DNA of 64,000 nt from Albibacterium bauzanense (lineage in GTDB: Bacteria; Bacteroidota; Bacteroidia; Sphingobacteriales; Sphingobacteriaceae). Numbering within the stretch: position 1 is the first letter of the stretch; each line of letters starts with the position of its first letter. Shown piece after piece: positions 10,034-18,779 of this stretch. The notes beneath the pieces are model-generated. The model saw only the letters and a list, made by a program, of their open reading frames with translations. It was not told the DNA's origin and made no database searches. Made by a program: the position numbers and the translations under genes. Location: contig NZ_SMGO01000002.1 of NCBI RefSeq assembly GCF_004339765.1, forward strand, positions 620,001 to 684,000, written 5' to 3'.

Positions 10034-10060
10034 GCCTGTAACCGGAAAATGGTTACAGGC
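10034..10060. terminator. 10-bp perfect hairpin after the bS22-like gene
   Basis: GCCTGTAACC at 10034-10043 pairs perfectly with GGTTACAGGC at 10051-10060 around a 7-nt loop. No U-tract follows on the plus strand, but on the minus strand the hairpin is followed by a run of six T. It probably ends or stabilises the HU-TPR-bS22 mRNA and could stop antisense transcription from the rng side. Confidence 0.5.
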
Positions 10061-10087
10061 TGTCATATTTCAGAACTATTTATTTAT

Positions 10088-10195
10088 TTCTAAGGGTTGT
10101 TTCCCTTAGAATGTGTTCGTTTATAAAGTCTTATGGTTTCATTGAAAGTTGCCATATGCTATTTATTGTATTAGTATTCGCAACTTTCTAATACA
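10088..10195 (+). promoter_or_regulatory. structured leader of rng with mutually exclusive hairpins
   Basis: Three perfect inverted repeats lie here. TTCTAAGGG (10088-10096) pairs with CCCTTAGAA (10103-10111). GAAAGTTGC (10144-10152) pairs with GCAACTTTC (10180-10188). TGTATTAG (10167-10174) pairs with CTAATACA (10188-10195). The last two share position 10188 and interlock, so only one can form. The second ends 7 nt before the rng TTG codon. RNase E mRNA in E. coli is autoregulated through its 5' leader; a similar role here is an inference. Confidence 0.45.
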
Positions 10196-10202
10196 CTAGC
10201 TG

Positions 10203-11756
10203 TTGGTAAAGGAATTAATAATTGATTCTACTCCTGATTCAGGAGTTACAATCGCCCTACTCCAAGATAAACAGCTTGTTGAGCTTAATACCGAACAAGT
10301 AAATAATAATTACGCTGTAGGCGATATCTATCTGGGCAGGATAAAGAAGATTATGCCTGGGCTGAATGCCGCTTTTGTGGATGTTGGCTATTCTAAAGAT
10401 GCATTTTTGCATTATTTGGATCTGGGTCCGCAGGTAGAAACACTCATCAAGTTAACTAAGATGGTGAAGAATGGTAGTTTTAAAGATAAACTGCTATCGA
10501 CCATCAATCTTGAAAAGGATATAAATAAATCAGGAAAGATATCTGAGATTTTGTCTCGGAATATGCTTTTGCCTGTTCAAATTGCAAAGGAGCCTATTTC
10601 TACAAAGGGTCCTCGTTTAAGTGCAGATTTATCGATCGCCGGTCGTTTTGTAGTGCTGGTTCCATTTTCAGAGGCTGTCTCAATCTCAAAGAAAATCAAG
10701 TCTAATACAGAACGTAACCGCCTTAAGAGAATTGTTGAAGGAATTAAGCCACCTAATTTTGGTGTGATCATTCGGACGGTTTCTGAAGGTAAGGGTGTTG
10801 CTGAATTAGAGAAGGACATACTGGATCTCGTTGATAAATGGGAGAAGTTTACAAGACGCCTTCAGGTTGCAGAACCTAGTAATAAGGTATTGGGAGAGAT
10901 GGATCGTACATCGACCATCTTACGTGATATTCTAACGGATGAGTTTTCTCATATTCATATTAACGACCCTCTGATCTTTGAGGAGACAAGGTCTTATATT
11001 CAAGGAATTTCTCCTGATTTGGAGAAGATCGTAAAATTTTATAAGCATAAGGAGCCTATTTTTGAGCACTTTGGTGTTGAAAAACAGATAAAATCTGCTT
11101 TTGGAAAGACTGTCAATTTGCCTGGTGGTGCTTACCTGGTTATCGAGCATACGGAAGCTCTGCATGTTATTGATGTGAATAGCGGTAACCGTACGGCAAA
11201 TAAGGAGAACCAGGAGGAAAATGCTTTTCTGGTTAATAAAGAGGCCGCAAAAGAAATAGCTCGTCAGTTGCGTTTGCGTGATATGGGAGGAATTGTAGTC
11301 ATTGACTTCATTGATATGCACAAAGCTCCAAATCGTAAGGAGCTGTTTGAGTTTCTTAAAGAATGCATGAGAGATGACCGTGCTAAACACACTATTCTGC
11401 CTCCAAGTAAATTCGGACTTGTTCAAATTACTCGTCAGCGTGTGCGCCCGGAAATGAATATAATTACCAGTGAAAAGTGCCCAACTTGTGATGGAACAGG
11501 GGAAATACGTGCAAGCATTGTTTTAATGGATGATATAGAAAGTAATTTAAACTATATCTTAAATGAACAAAACGAGAAAGACATTACCTTGAATGTACAT
11601 CCATATATTGAAGCATATATTAAGAAGGGATTAATATCACAACGAATGAAATGGCTTTTCAAATATGGAAAGTGGATTAAAGTAAAGAGTGTCGCTTCTT
11701 ATAACTTAACGGAGTTTCATTTCCAGAATAAGAAAGAAGAAGAAATCAAACTATAA
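10203..11756 (+). CDS. rng: ribonuclease E/G family endoribonuclease
   Basis: 517 aa, the length of RNase G-type enzymes without the long E. coli RNase E scaffold tail. An S1 RNA-binding domain (about residues 36-130, with a lysine-rich insertion) is followed by the RNase H-like catalytic core. The magnesium-binding Asp residues are D324 in VIDVNSG and D368 in VVIDFIDM. The zinc-link CPTC is at residues 426-429, needed for dimer pairing. The start is TTG at 10203: a stop codon (TAG 10197-10199) lies two codons upstream, and MVKELIIDST matches the family N-terminus. radA follows after 5 bp. Its leader is unusually structured. Confidence 0.93.
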   Translation: MVKELIIDSTPDSGVTIALLQDKQLVELNTEQVNNNYAVGDIYLGRIKKIMPGLNAAFVDVGYSKDAFLHYLDLGPQVETLIKLTKMVKNGSFKDKLLSTINLEKDINKSGKISEILSRNMLLPVQIAKEPISTKGPRLSADLSIAGRFVVLVPFSEAVSISKKIKSNTERNRLKRIVEGIKPPNFGVIIRTVSEGKGVAELEKDILDLVDKWEKFTRRLQVAEPSNKVLGEMDRTSTILRDILTDEFSHIHINDPLIFEETRSYIQGISPDLEKIVKFYKHKEPIFEHFGVEKQIKSAFGKTVNLPGGAYLVIEHTEALHVIDVNSGNRTANKENQEENAFLVNKEAAKEIARQLRLRDMGGIVVIDFIDMHKAPNRKELFEFLKECMRDDRAKHTILPPSKFGLVQITRQRVRPEMNIITSEKCPTCDGTGEIRASIVLMDDIESNLNYILNEQNEKDITLNVHPYIEAYIKKGLISQRMKWLFKYGKWIKVKSVASYNLTEFHFQNKKEEEIKL

Positions 11757-11761
11757 GGTAT

Positions 11762-13141
11762 ATGGCCAAAGCAAGGAGCACCTATTTCTGTCAGAATTGC
11801 GGTTTCGAGAGTGCCAAATGGTTGGGGAAGTGTCCTTCTTGCGACCAATGGAATACTTTCGTTGAAGAGGTAATTGAGAAGACAGCAAGCAAGGTTCCTG
11901 ATTGGCGTACCGAAAAATCTTCTAACAGGACATCTAAAGCTGCGGCTATCCATTCTATAGTTTATAAGGAGGAAGCCAGGTTGCAAACTCCAGATAAGGA
12001 GCTAAATCGGGTTTTAGGTGGAGGTATCGTACCAGGTTCTTTGACTTTAATTGGCGGAGAACCTGGTATTGGAAAGTCTACGTTGATGTTGCAACTGGCT
12101 TTAACTATGCCTAAGCTCAAGATTCTTTATGTTTCTGGTGAGGAAAGTGAACAACAATTGAAAATGCGTGCTGAGCGAATTAAACAATCGTCTCAGGCAT
12201 CTTGTTATATATTAACCGAAACCGCTACTCAGAATATATTTAAACAGATTGAACAGGTGGAGCCTGAGTTGGTAATTATTGACTCTATTCAAACGCTTCA
12301 TTCTGCTCATATTGATTCTTCGCCGGGTAGCGTTTCTCAGGTCCGGGAGTGTACGGCTGAGCTTTTGCGGTTTGCAAAAGAGTCTGGAACACCTGTTTTT
12401 ATTATTGGTCATATCACAAAAGAAGGATCGATTGCCGGGCCTAAGGTTCTGGAGCATATGGTAGATACAGTTTTGCAGTTTGAAGGGGATAGGCATCATG
12501 TATATCGAATTCTACGTGCAGTTAAGAATCGATTTGGATCATCGTCAGAACTTGGTATTTACGAAATGCAGGGTGCTGGCCTCCGAGAAGTTTCTAATCC
12601 TTCTGAGATCTTGCTTTCTCATCGGGAGTCTACTACCTTAACGGGTATTTCAATTGCATCTATGCTAGAAGGTGCACGACCTATGTTGATTGAGGTTCAG
12701 GCATTAGTGAGTACTTCTGCTTATGGAACGCCTCAGCGATCGGCTACAGGCTTTGATGCCAGGAGAATGAATATGCTGTTAGCAGTATTAGAGAAGCGAT
12801 TCGGTTTTCGTCTTTCTATTCAGGATGTCTTTTTAAATATAGCAGGTGGTTTACGTGTGGAAGATCCTGCTATTGATTTAGCTGTAATCATGGCTATTAT
12901 TTCTTCACAGCAAGATATCCCAATACCATCAGGTGTTGTTTTTGCAGGTGAAGTTGGTCTATCAGGAGAGATTAGGGCAATTAACCGGGTTGATCAGCGA
13001 ATTGCTGAAGCTGAAAAACTTGGCTTTGAGAAGATATATATATCGAAATATAATTCAAAAGGACTGGATATCAGTCGCTATAAAATTGAAATAGTTCCTC
13101 TTTCTAAAGTAGAGGAACTATTTCAACAATTGTTTGGTTAA
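11762..13141 (+). CDS. radA: DNA repair protein RadA
   Basis: 459 aa, full length. The N-terminal C4 zinc finger uses C10, C13, C24 and C27. The RecA-like ATPase has the Walker A motif GEPGIGKS at residues 99-106, Walker B VIIDSIQTL, and the RadA-specific KNRFG motif in the middle. The C-terminal Lon-protease-like domain lacks proteolytic function in this family and has the usual GLSGEIRAI segment. RadA promotes branch migration and processing of recombination intermediates. It lies 5 bp after rng and is convergent with carB. Its last codons contain a perfect 16-bp inverted repeat. Confidence 0.96.
   Translation: MAKARSTYFCQNCGFESAKWLGKCPSCDQWNTFVEEVIEKTASKVPDWRTEKSSNRTSKAAAIHSIVYKEEARLQTPDKELNRVLGGGIVPGSLTLIGGEPGIGKSTLMLQLALTMPKLKILYVSGEESEQQLKMRAERIKQSSQASCYILTETATQNIFKQIEQVEPELVIIDSIQTLHSAHIDSSPGSVSQVRECTAELLRFAKESGTPVFIIGHITKEGSIAGPKVLEHMVDTVLQFEGDRHHVYRILRAVKNRFGSSSELGIYEMQGAGLREVSNPSEILLSHRESTTLTGISIASMLEGARPMLIEVQALVSTSAYGTPQRSATGFDARRMNMLLAVLEKRFGFRLSIQDVFLNIAGGLRVEDPAIDLAVIMAIISSQQDIPIPSGVVFAGEVGLSGEIRAINRVDQRIAEAEKLGFEKIYISKYNSKGLDISRYKIEIVPLSKVEELFQQLFG
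13086..13126. terminator. perfect 16-bp inverted repeat inside the 3' end of radA
   Basis: Positions 13086-13101 are exactly reverse-complementary to 13111-13126, with a 9-nt loop (13102-13110). The repeat lies wholly within radA codons, ending 15 bp before the end of the stop codon. No long U-tract follows on either strand. It sits between two convergent genes (radA and carB, stops 11 bp apart), so it may act as a two-way transcript end or mRNA 3' stabiliser placed inside coding sequence. Confidence 0.55.
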
Positions 13142-13152
13142 GCTTTAAATGC

Positions 13153-15969
13153 TTATTTACTTAGATACATTGATTTCTTTGCACTAAGCTCTCTAAATCT
13201 AGGATGTTCTAAATCTTTAATAAAGAGAATGGATTCTCCTGTTGATTTCATTTCAGGACCTAATTGCTTATCTACTTCCGGGAATTTATTGAAAGAGAAC
13301 ACCGGTTCTTTAATAGCATATCCTTTTAACTTACGCTCAATTTTAAAATCTTTTAGTTTATTAGCACCTAACATAACTTTGGTTGCAATATTTACATAAG
13401 GCACATCGTATGCTTTTGCAATAAAAGGAACCGTTCTGGAGGCTCTTGGATTGGCTTCAATTACGTATACTTTTTCGTCTTTTACAGCAAACTGGATGTT
13501 AAGCAACCCGATTATATTTAATGCTTTTGCAAGTTTAATGGAGTATTCTTCCATTTGACGGATAACATTGTCTGATAAACTATAAGGAGGTAGCACAGCA
13601 TGTGAATCGCCTGAATGGATACCTGCAGGTTCAATGTGTTCCATTAAGCCAACAATATGAACATCTTCGCCATCGCTGATTGAATCAGATTCAGTTTCCT
13701 CGGCCCGGTCTAGGAAGTGGTCAATTAAAACTCTATTTCCTGGTAAGTTGCGCAAGAGTTTAACAACTGCCTTTTCCAGATCTTCGTCATTAATGACGAT
13801 GCTCATTCCTTGTCCTCCTAAAACATAACTAGGACGAACAAGTACCGGATAACCTACTTCTTTAGCAACCAGTAAGGCTTCTTCTGCACTTTCTGCTACA
13901 CCATATTTAGGATAAGGGATATCAAGTTCTTTTAATAGATCGGAGAAGCTTCCACGGTCTTCAGCGAGATCCATGTCTTCAAAAGAGGTTCCTATAATCC
14001 TTATACCATGTTCTTTTAGTTTTTCTGCCATTTTTAATGCAGTCTGGCCACCTAATTGAACAATCACTCCTTCTGGTTTCTCATGTTCAATGATTTCACG
14101 AACATGTTCCCAGAATACCGGTTCAAAGTATAGCTTATCGGCCATGTTGAAATCAGTAGAAACGGTTTCAGGGTTACAGTTAATCATGATGGCTTCATAG
14201 CCTGCTTCTTTAGCAGCGATTAATCCGTGTACACATGAATAATCAAACTCAATACCTTGTCCGATACGATTTGGACCAGAGCCTAATACAATAATCTTTT
14301 TCTTATCTGTAACGATTGATTCGTTTTCGTCTTCAAAGGTTGAGTAGTAGTAAGGTGTTAAAGCCGGGAATTCTGCAGCACAGGTATCAACCATTTTAAA
14401 CACGCGATTGATGCCTAATGATTTTCTTCGTGTATATACATCTTCTTCAGAAACATTTCCTAATATCCAGGCAATCTGACCATCTGAATAGCCTTTCTGC
14501 TTTAAGGTTAGGAAGAATTCTTTCGGGATGTTATAGAGTTGATATCTTTTAAGTTCTGTTTCTAATAGAACAAGTTCTTGTATTTGAACTAAGAACCATT
14601 TGTCGATTAGAGTGATTTTACGAATGGATTCTAATGGTACACCCATTTCGAAGGCATCTTTGATATGGAATAAACGATCAGCGCTTGGATGTTCAAGACT
14701 ATACATGATTTCTTCCAGATTTCTGTTTTGACGACCATCGGCGCCTAATCCCAGACGGTTGGTTTCTAAACTCTGACATCCTTTTTGAAGAGCTTCGATG
14801 AAGGTACGACCGATCGCCATCACCTCTCCTACTGATTTCATTTGTAAACCTAATTCGACATTTGCACCTTTAAATTTATCAAAGTTCCAGCGTGGTATTT
14901 TCACAATCACATAGTCTAAGCTTGGCTCAAAATATGCTGATGTGTTTTTTGTAATCTGATTTTCTATTTCATCCAGGTTATAGCCTATTGCTAATTTTGA
15001 TGCAATTTTTGCAATCGGATAACCGGTTGCTTTGGATGCAAGAGCAGATGAGCGTGATACACGAGGATTAATTTCAATAGCGATTATTTCTTCATTATCA
15101 GGATTAACAGAGAACTGAACGTTACAACCACCTGCAAAGTTACCAATAGCGCGCATCATTTTAATGGCCTGATTGCGCATCTCTTGATAGCAGCGATCAC
15201 TTAGAGTCATGGTAGGTGCAACAGTTATTGAGTCTCCTGTATGAATACCCATTGGGTCAAAGTTTTCGATTGCGCAAATAATGATTACATTATCGTTGCT
15301 GTCACGAAGAAGTTCAAGCTCAAACTCTTTCCAGCCTAATACGGCTTGTTCAACTAATACTTCGTGAGTAGGAGAAGCTTGCAGGCCTCTGCTTAAAGCT
15401 AATTCAAATTCTTCTTTCTTATGAACAAATCCTCCTCCTGTTCCACCAAGTGTATAAGAAGGGCGAATTACCAATGGGTAACCTATCTCTTGAGCGGCTT
15501 CTTTTCCTTCTAAAAAGGAGTTTGCGATTTTTGAGCGGGCAACTCCGATGCCAATATCAACCATTAATTGTCTGAATGCCTCGCGGTTTTCAGTTGTTTC
15601 AATTGCGGCAATATCAACGCCTATAATATCGACATTGTATTTTTTCCAAATACCTCTTTCGTCGGCCTCAATACATAAGTTAAGAGCAGTTTGTCCGCCC
15701 ATTGTAGGTAAAACTGCATCAATCTTACGCTCCGATAAGATTTCTTCAATACTTTCGCATGTGAGCGGTAGTAAATAAACATGATCCGCAATAACCTTAT
15801 CGGTCATGATGGTTGCTGGATTTGAGTTTATGATTGAAACTTCGATACCTTCTTCTTTTAAAGAAAGTGCTGCTTGAGATCCAGCATAATCGAATTCACA
15901 GGCTTGGCCGATTATTATAGGTCCTGAACCAATAATTAATACGGAACGAATGGAAGTGTTTTTAGGCAT
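13153..15969 (-). CDS. carB: carbamoyl-phosphate synthase large subunit, lacking the C-terminal allosteric domain
   Basis: Forms carbamoyl phosphate from bicarbonate, ammonia (from CarA) and two ATP, for pyrimidine and arginine synthesis. The two homologous halves are clear: GSGPIIIGQACEFDYAGSQA near residue 14 and GSGPNRIGQGIEFDYS in the second half, each followed by an ATP-grasp domain. The protein stops at 938 aa; the E. coli enzyme has about 1073 and ends in an MGS-like domain that binds UMP and ornithine. That domain is absent here, as in other Bacteroidota CarB proteins I recall, so regulation must differ. carA is not in the window. Confidence 0.96.
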   Translation of the reverse strand: MPKNTSIRSVLIIGSGPIIIGQACEFDYAGSQAALSLKEEGIEVSIINSNPATIMTDKVIADHVYLLPLTCESIEEILSERKIDAVLPTMGGQTALNLCIEADERGIWKKYNVDIIGVDIAAIETTENREAFRQLMVDIGIGVARSKIANSFLEGKEAAQEIGYPLVIRPSYTLGGTGGGFVHKKEEFELALSRGLQASPTHEVLVEQAVLGWKEFELELLRDSNDNVIIICAIENFDPMGIHTGDSITVAPTMTLSDRCYQEMRNQAIKMMRAIGNFAGGCNVQFSVNPDNEEIIAIEINPRVSRSSALASKATGYPIAKIASKLAIGYNLDEIENQITKNTSAYFEPSLDYVIVKIPRWNFDKFKGANVELGLQMKSVGEVMAIGRTFIEALQKGCQSLETNRLGLGADGRQNRNLEEIMYSLEHPSADRLFHIKDAFEMGVPLESIRKITLIDKWFLVQIQELVLLETELKRYQLYNIPKEFFLTLKQKGYSDGQIAWILGNVSEEDVYTRRKSLGINRVFKMVDTCAAEFPALTPYYYSTFEDENESIVTDKKKIIVLGSGPNRIGQGIEFDYSCVHGLIAAKEAGYEAIMINCNPETVSTDFNMADKLYFEPVFWEHVREIIEHEKPEGVIVQLGGQTALKMAEKLKEHGIRIIGTSFEDMDLAEDRGSFSDLLKELDIPYPKYGVAESAEEALLVAKEVGYPVLVRPSYVLGGQGMSIVINDEDLEKAVVKLLRNLPGNRVLIDHFLDRAEETESDSISDGEDVHIVGLMEHIEPAGIHSGDSHAVLPPYSLSDNVIRQMEEYSIKLAKALNIIGLLNIQFAVKDEKVYVIEANPRASRTVPFIAKAYDVPYVNIATKVMLGANKLKDFKIERKLKGYAIKEPVFSFNKFPEVDKQLGPEMKSTGESILFIKDLEHPRFRELSAKKSMYLSK

Positions 15970-16059
15970 TTTTTATTTAAAAAGTATAAAACGAACAGCA
16001 CTATTACAGATCGGGATTTGTCCGTTTAGGAAGGAAATTCCGACTGCTTTGTCGGAGTG

Positions 16060-16067
16060 CAAAGATA
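16060..16067 (-). promoter_or_regulatory. -7 element upstream of carB
   Basis: The minus strand reads TATCTTTG, matching TAnnTTTG. It would give a leader of roughly 85 nt for carB, which contains a small hairpin (CCGAC/GTCGG near 16040-16055). No convincing -33 box is seen. Confidence 0.4.
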
Positions 16068-16166
16068 GAAAATTTCTAGAGTCTTTTTGATAAAATCAAG
16101 CGTTTTTCTTAAAAATCTTTGCATACACCTGTTATTTCTTTTTCTAGTCGTAAATTGCGGGTTGAT

Positions 16167-16715
16167 ATGGGGGCAAATAAAATTATTAAGATTGCAATTG
16201 TAGGGCCGGAATCGACTGGTAAATCTTCTTTAACCAAACAGTTGGCAGATTATTTTGAAACTTTGCTTGTTCCTGAATTTGCCAGGGAATATTGTAAAGA
16301 CCTTCATCGGAATTATACGTTGGAGGATGAGATCAATATTTTTCATGGTCAAATAGCTTCAGAGAAAAGGATTATTAAATCAGCGAAGAAGGATTTTATT
16401 TTTTGCGATACAATGGTTCTGACTGTGAAGATCTGGTGTGACCATCTTTTTGGCTCTACTCCGAAGGAAGTGTTAAAGGGTATAGCAGAGCAATCTTATG
16501 ATTTATATTTATTGATGGATATTGATTTGCCTTGGCAGGAAGATGAATTGCGTGATTTCCCAACATTAAGAGAACATTTTATGGAAATATGGCATCAGGA
16601 GTTGCAGGCACTCTCTGCAAATTATAAGATAGTTTCTGGAACTGGTGATCAGAGGCTTCTTAATGCCAAAGATATTGTGCAACAGTTCCTAAGAGAGAAC
16701 AGCAAAAGTGTTTAA
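16167..16715 (+). CDS. NadR-like ATPase / nicotinamide riboside kinase domain protein
   Basis: 182 aa from ATG 16167. The P-loop is GPESTGKS at residues 13-20, followed by EFAREYCKDL, the typical start of the AAA_28/NadR kinase domain, and FCDTMVLTVKIW in the Walker B region. In NadR this domain phosphorylates nicotinamide riboside. There is no N-terminal adenylyltransferase or DNA-binding domain here, so it is a stand-alone kinase module; substrate specificity is inferred. An upstream in-frame TTG (16119) would add 16 residues that do not look conserved. Its stop codon is immediately next to the stop of the convergent small gene. Confidence 0.8.
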   Translation: MGANKIIKIAIVGPESTGKSSLTKQLADYFETLLVPEFAREYCKDLHRNYTLEDEINIFHGQIASEKRIIKSAKKDFIFCDTMVLTVKIWCDHLFGSTPKEVLKGIAEQSYDLYLLMDIDLPWQEDELRDFPTLREHFMEIWHQELQALSANYKIVSGTGDQRLLNAKDIVQQFLRENSKSV

Positions 16716-16931
16716 TTATAAACGGTTGCTTTTAAGATCAGCTAAACCCTTCTTTAAGGTAAATAAAATGTAATTTTCATCACGTTTTACACGTTTAGCT
16801 AAACGATTTACCAGTTCAGCTTCTTGTCCTGGCTGATATGCCAGGTCTTCGGCACTCAAATGAATATATTTGCGCAGTAGCTTTAGTTTTAATACTTCCC
16901 ATTGCTCTGCATTGATAACTAGATCTGCCAT
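16716..16931 (-). CDS. small CsbD-like protein
   Basis: 71 aa, charged and helical, with no signal or membrane segment. The pattern W-x-x-L-K-x-K-L-x-x-K-Y followed by L-x-x-x-D-L-x-Y-x-x-G-x-E-x-E-L resembles the CsbD family of small stress-associated proteins, which start with a W-x-x-x-K-G-K-x-K motif and a second helix starting DDL. The similarity is from memory and partial. A two-box promoter precedes it, and the neighbours give no functional hint. Confidence 0.6.
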   Translation of the reverse strand: MADLVINAEQWEVLKLKLLRKYIHLSAEDLAYQPGQEAELVNRLAKRVKRDENYILFTLKKGLADLKSNRL

Positions 16932-16946
16932 TTTATTAACTTTTCA

Positions 16947-16978
16947 CAAAAGTAATTAAAATGAAGATGGAAGTCAAA
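16947..16978 (-). promoter_or_regulatory. Bacteroidota-type promoter of the CsbD-like gene
   Basis: On the minus strand a TTTG box (16978-16975) is followed after 20 nt by TACTTTTG (16954-16947). The start codon is at 16931, giving a leader of about 10 nt. Both boxes and spacing match the Bacteroidota consensus. Confidence 0.65.
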
Positions 16979-17048
16979 CAAATTATTGATGGTTTAGGCT
17001 CGAAATTTGCTTGTACTTTGTAATTTTTAAACTATATAATTATTAACC

Positions 17049-17630
17049 ATGAAAAAAATCTTTCTAAGTCTGCTTTTAATCGCGGGAACGACGCTGGCAG
17101 CATCGGCACAAATACTTCCTTCTTTTCAGTTTGGATTGAAGGCGGGTGCTAACTTTTCTAATTTAAAGGATGTTTCTATTAAATCAGAGACCCGAACAGG
17201 AGTTCTTGGGGGAGTATGGGCACGTGTTGGAGGTGCAGGAGTTCATTTTCAACCTGAATTGTATTTTATATCCAAAGGTTCGGATGGGACGGATGGTAAA
17301 TTTAAATTTACTACTATGGACTTACCTTTATTGTTAGGTACTCGTATAGGAGTAGGGCCAATTGCTGCTCGTGTGCAAATAGGACCTGTAGTATCATTTG
17401 TAATGGATGAAGAGCACTCATTTATAGATAATGTTGGACAAGTAACACAGTTTGATGAATATAAGAAACAAACTTTTGCTTTAACAGGTGGTATCGGGGT
17501 TGATATCAGTAACCTTAGAGCTGATCTGCGTTACGAACAAGGCTTGAGCGATGTTTATGATAGTAGTGAGAGCGATGATAATGGTCGTTTAAAACTATGG
17601 ACTTTAAGTGTTGGTTACCGTCTTTTTTAA
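17049..17630 (+). CDS. outer-membrane beta-barrel protein (PorT/OmpW-like)
   Basis: 193 aa. A Sec signal peptide MKKIFLSLLLIAGTTLAASA ends at about residue 20 (ASAQ). The mature part alternates hydrophobic and polar residues in about eight strands, for example FGLKAGANFSNLKD, VHFQPELYFISKGS and LWTLSVGYRLF, the last ending in an aromatic residue as outer-membrane barrels do. This is the porin-family outer-membrane beta-barrel group common in Bacteroidota; no specific function can be assigned. A strong terminator follows, lying inside the end of the convergent AI-2E gene. Confidence 0.8.
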   Translation: MKKIFLSLLLIAGTTLAASAQILPSFQFGLKAGANFSNLKDVSIKSETRTGVLGGVWARVGGAGVHFQPELYFISKGSDGTDGKFKFTTMDLPLLLGTRIGVGPIAARVQIGPVVSFVMDEEHSFIDNVGQVTQFDEYKKQTFALTGGIGVDISNLRADLRYEQGLSDVYDSSESDDNGRLKLWTLSVGYRLF

Positions 17631-17671
17631 TTCGATAGCTCTTTAAGATTAGAGTTTTGATCAAAAGAAAT

Positions 17672-18757
17672 TTAGAGGTGAGGATCCATATCCTCACCTT
17701 TTTGGTTGAATGGAATATCTTCACGCCTTAATCGTTCTAATCTTTTCTCTGCCATTTTATTGGTTTCGTAGATTCTTACAGTAATTAAAAAGTATGAAAG
17801 TAAGAGCGGACCATAAACTAATCCCATCAGTCCAAAAAGAGGGATGCCTATAATTACCCCAATAATTGTAATAATGGGGTGAATATTCCCCACACGTTTG
17901 GCTATGATTAGCCGGAGAACATTATCGATGTTACTAATGAAGATTAATCCGAAAAGTAACATGCCTATTCCATTAAAGTTATCGCCCTGAACAATTGCCC
18001 ATATACTTGCTGGTACAAATATCATAGGAGCACCCACTACAGGAATAAAAGATAAAATGGCTGATATTACTCCCCAGAAAATAGGGTCATTGAAATTAAA
18101 ATACCAATAACCTAAGGTTACCAAGGATCCTTGAATCAGTGAGATTAATCCCTGACCTAAGACATTGGAATAGGTGATATTTCTGAGTTCGCGACCAAAT
18201 CGAAGTGCATTTTCCTGTCTAAATGGTGCAAACCTAAATAAGCCAGCCTCAAATTGTTTATAGTCTACCAGAGCAAAATATAAGAGGAAATACATAACAG
18301 AGATACTTAAGAGTAAGTTGGCAGCTCCGCTTAACAAAGAAGTGAATATATTACCGGCAGAGGATAGGATATTCCGAAGTACGTTTTCTATTAAATCTGG
18401 TTGATGTAGCTTGTCACCGGCAAAATCGCTTATTTGTTGAATTACTTGCTGTATCCATTGTGGATTTTCTTGAATTTCCACAATCTTTGAAACTACCATA
18501 GATCCTACACCAAGGATTGGAAGTATAATGACCAGAAATGAAAAAAGAATGATAAAGATCGCGGCAAAATTCTTTTGTAGTTTCCATTTATCCATTATGT
18601 ATAGAAACATGGGACGGAAGATAGTATACATAACAATGGTGCCCAATATAGCGCCGAAGATTCCGCGAACAGAATAGAGAATAAAGCCTCCTAGTATAAT
18701 TAATAAGACGAAAGTAACACGATTTCGTTCTTTGTTATTATAAAGTGGAGTAGCCAT
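17672..18757 (-). CDS. AI-2E family transporter (first of two)
   Basis: 361 aa integral membrane protein with about seven to eight hydrophobic segments. The family pattern is visible: an N-terminal pair of helices (FVLLIILGGFILYSVRGIFG), a soluble amphipathic segment about residues 85-140, then IPVVGAPMIFVPASIWAI and LRLIIAKRVGNIHPIITIIGVIIGIPLFGLMG split over the last helices. Members include the TqsA autoinducer-2 exporter and sodium/proton antiporters, so the substrate is not predictable. The last codons overlap a rho-independent terminator of the convergent gene. It is followed by an enoyl-CoA hydratase upstream on the same strand, 22 bp away. Confidence 0.85.
   Translation of the reverse strand: MATPLYNNKERNRVTFVLLIILGGFILYSVRGIFGAILGTIVMYTIFRPMFLYIMDKWKLQKNFAAIFIILFSFLVIILPILGVGSMVVSKIVEIQENPQWIQQVIQQISDFAGDKLHQPDLIENVLRNILSSAGNIFTSLLSGAANLLLSISVMYFLLYFALVDYKQFEAGLFRFAPFRQENALRFGRELRNITYSNVLGQGLISLIQGSLVTLGYWYFNFNDPIFWGVISAILSFIPVVGAPMIFVPASIWAIVQGDNFNGIGMLLFGLIFISNIDNVLRLIIAKRVGNIHPIITIIGVIIGIPLFGLMGLVYGPLLLSYFLITVRIYETNKMAEKRLERLRREDIPFNQKGEDMDPHL
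17676..17704 (+). terminator. rho-independent terminator lying inside the 3' end of the opposite gene
   Basis: AGGTGAGGAT (17676-17685) pairs perfectly with ATCCTCACCT (17690-17699) around the loop CCAT and is followed by a run of T to 17703. It terminates the plus-strand beta-barrel gene. It lies within the last ten codons of the minus-strand AI-2E gene, whose stop is at 17672-17674. Confidence 0.8.
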
Positions 18758-18779
18758 CTTGCTTTAAAGTTAGGATTAA

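Noticed and set aside
10932-11426. 164-codon minus-strand open frame across rng
   Set aside because: Antisense to the RNase G catalytic core, low-complexity composition (T, S, N, F rich) and no family resemblance.
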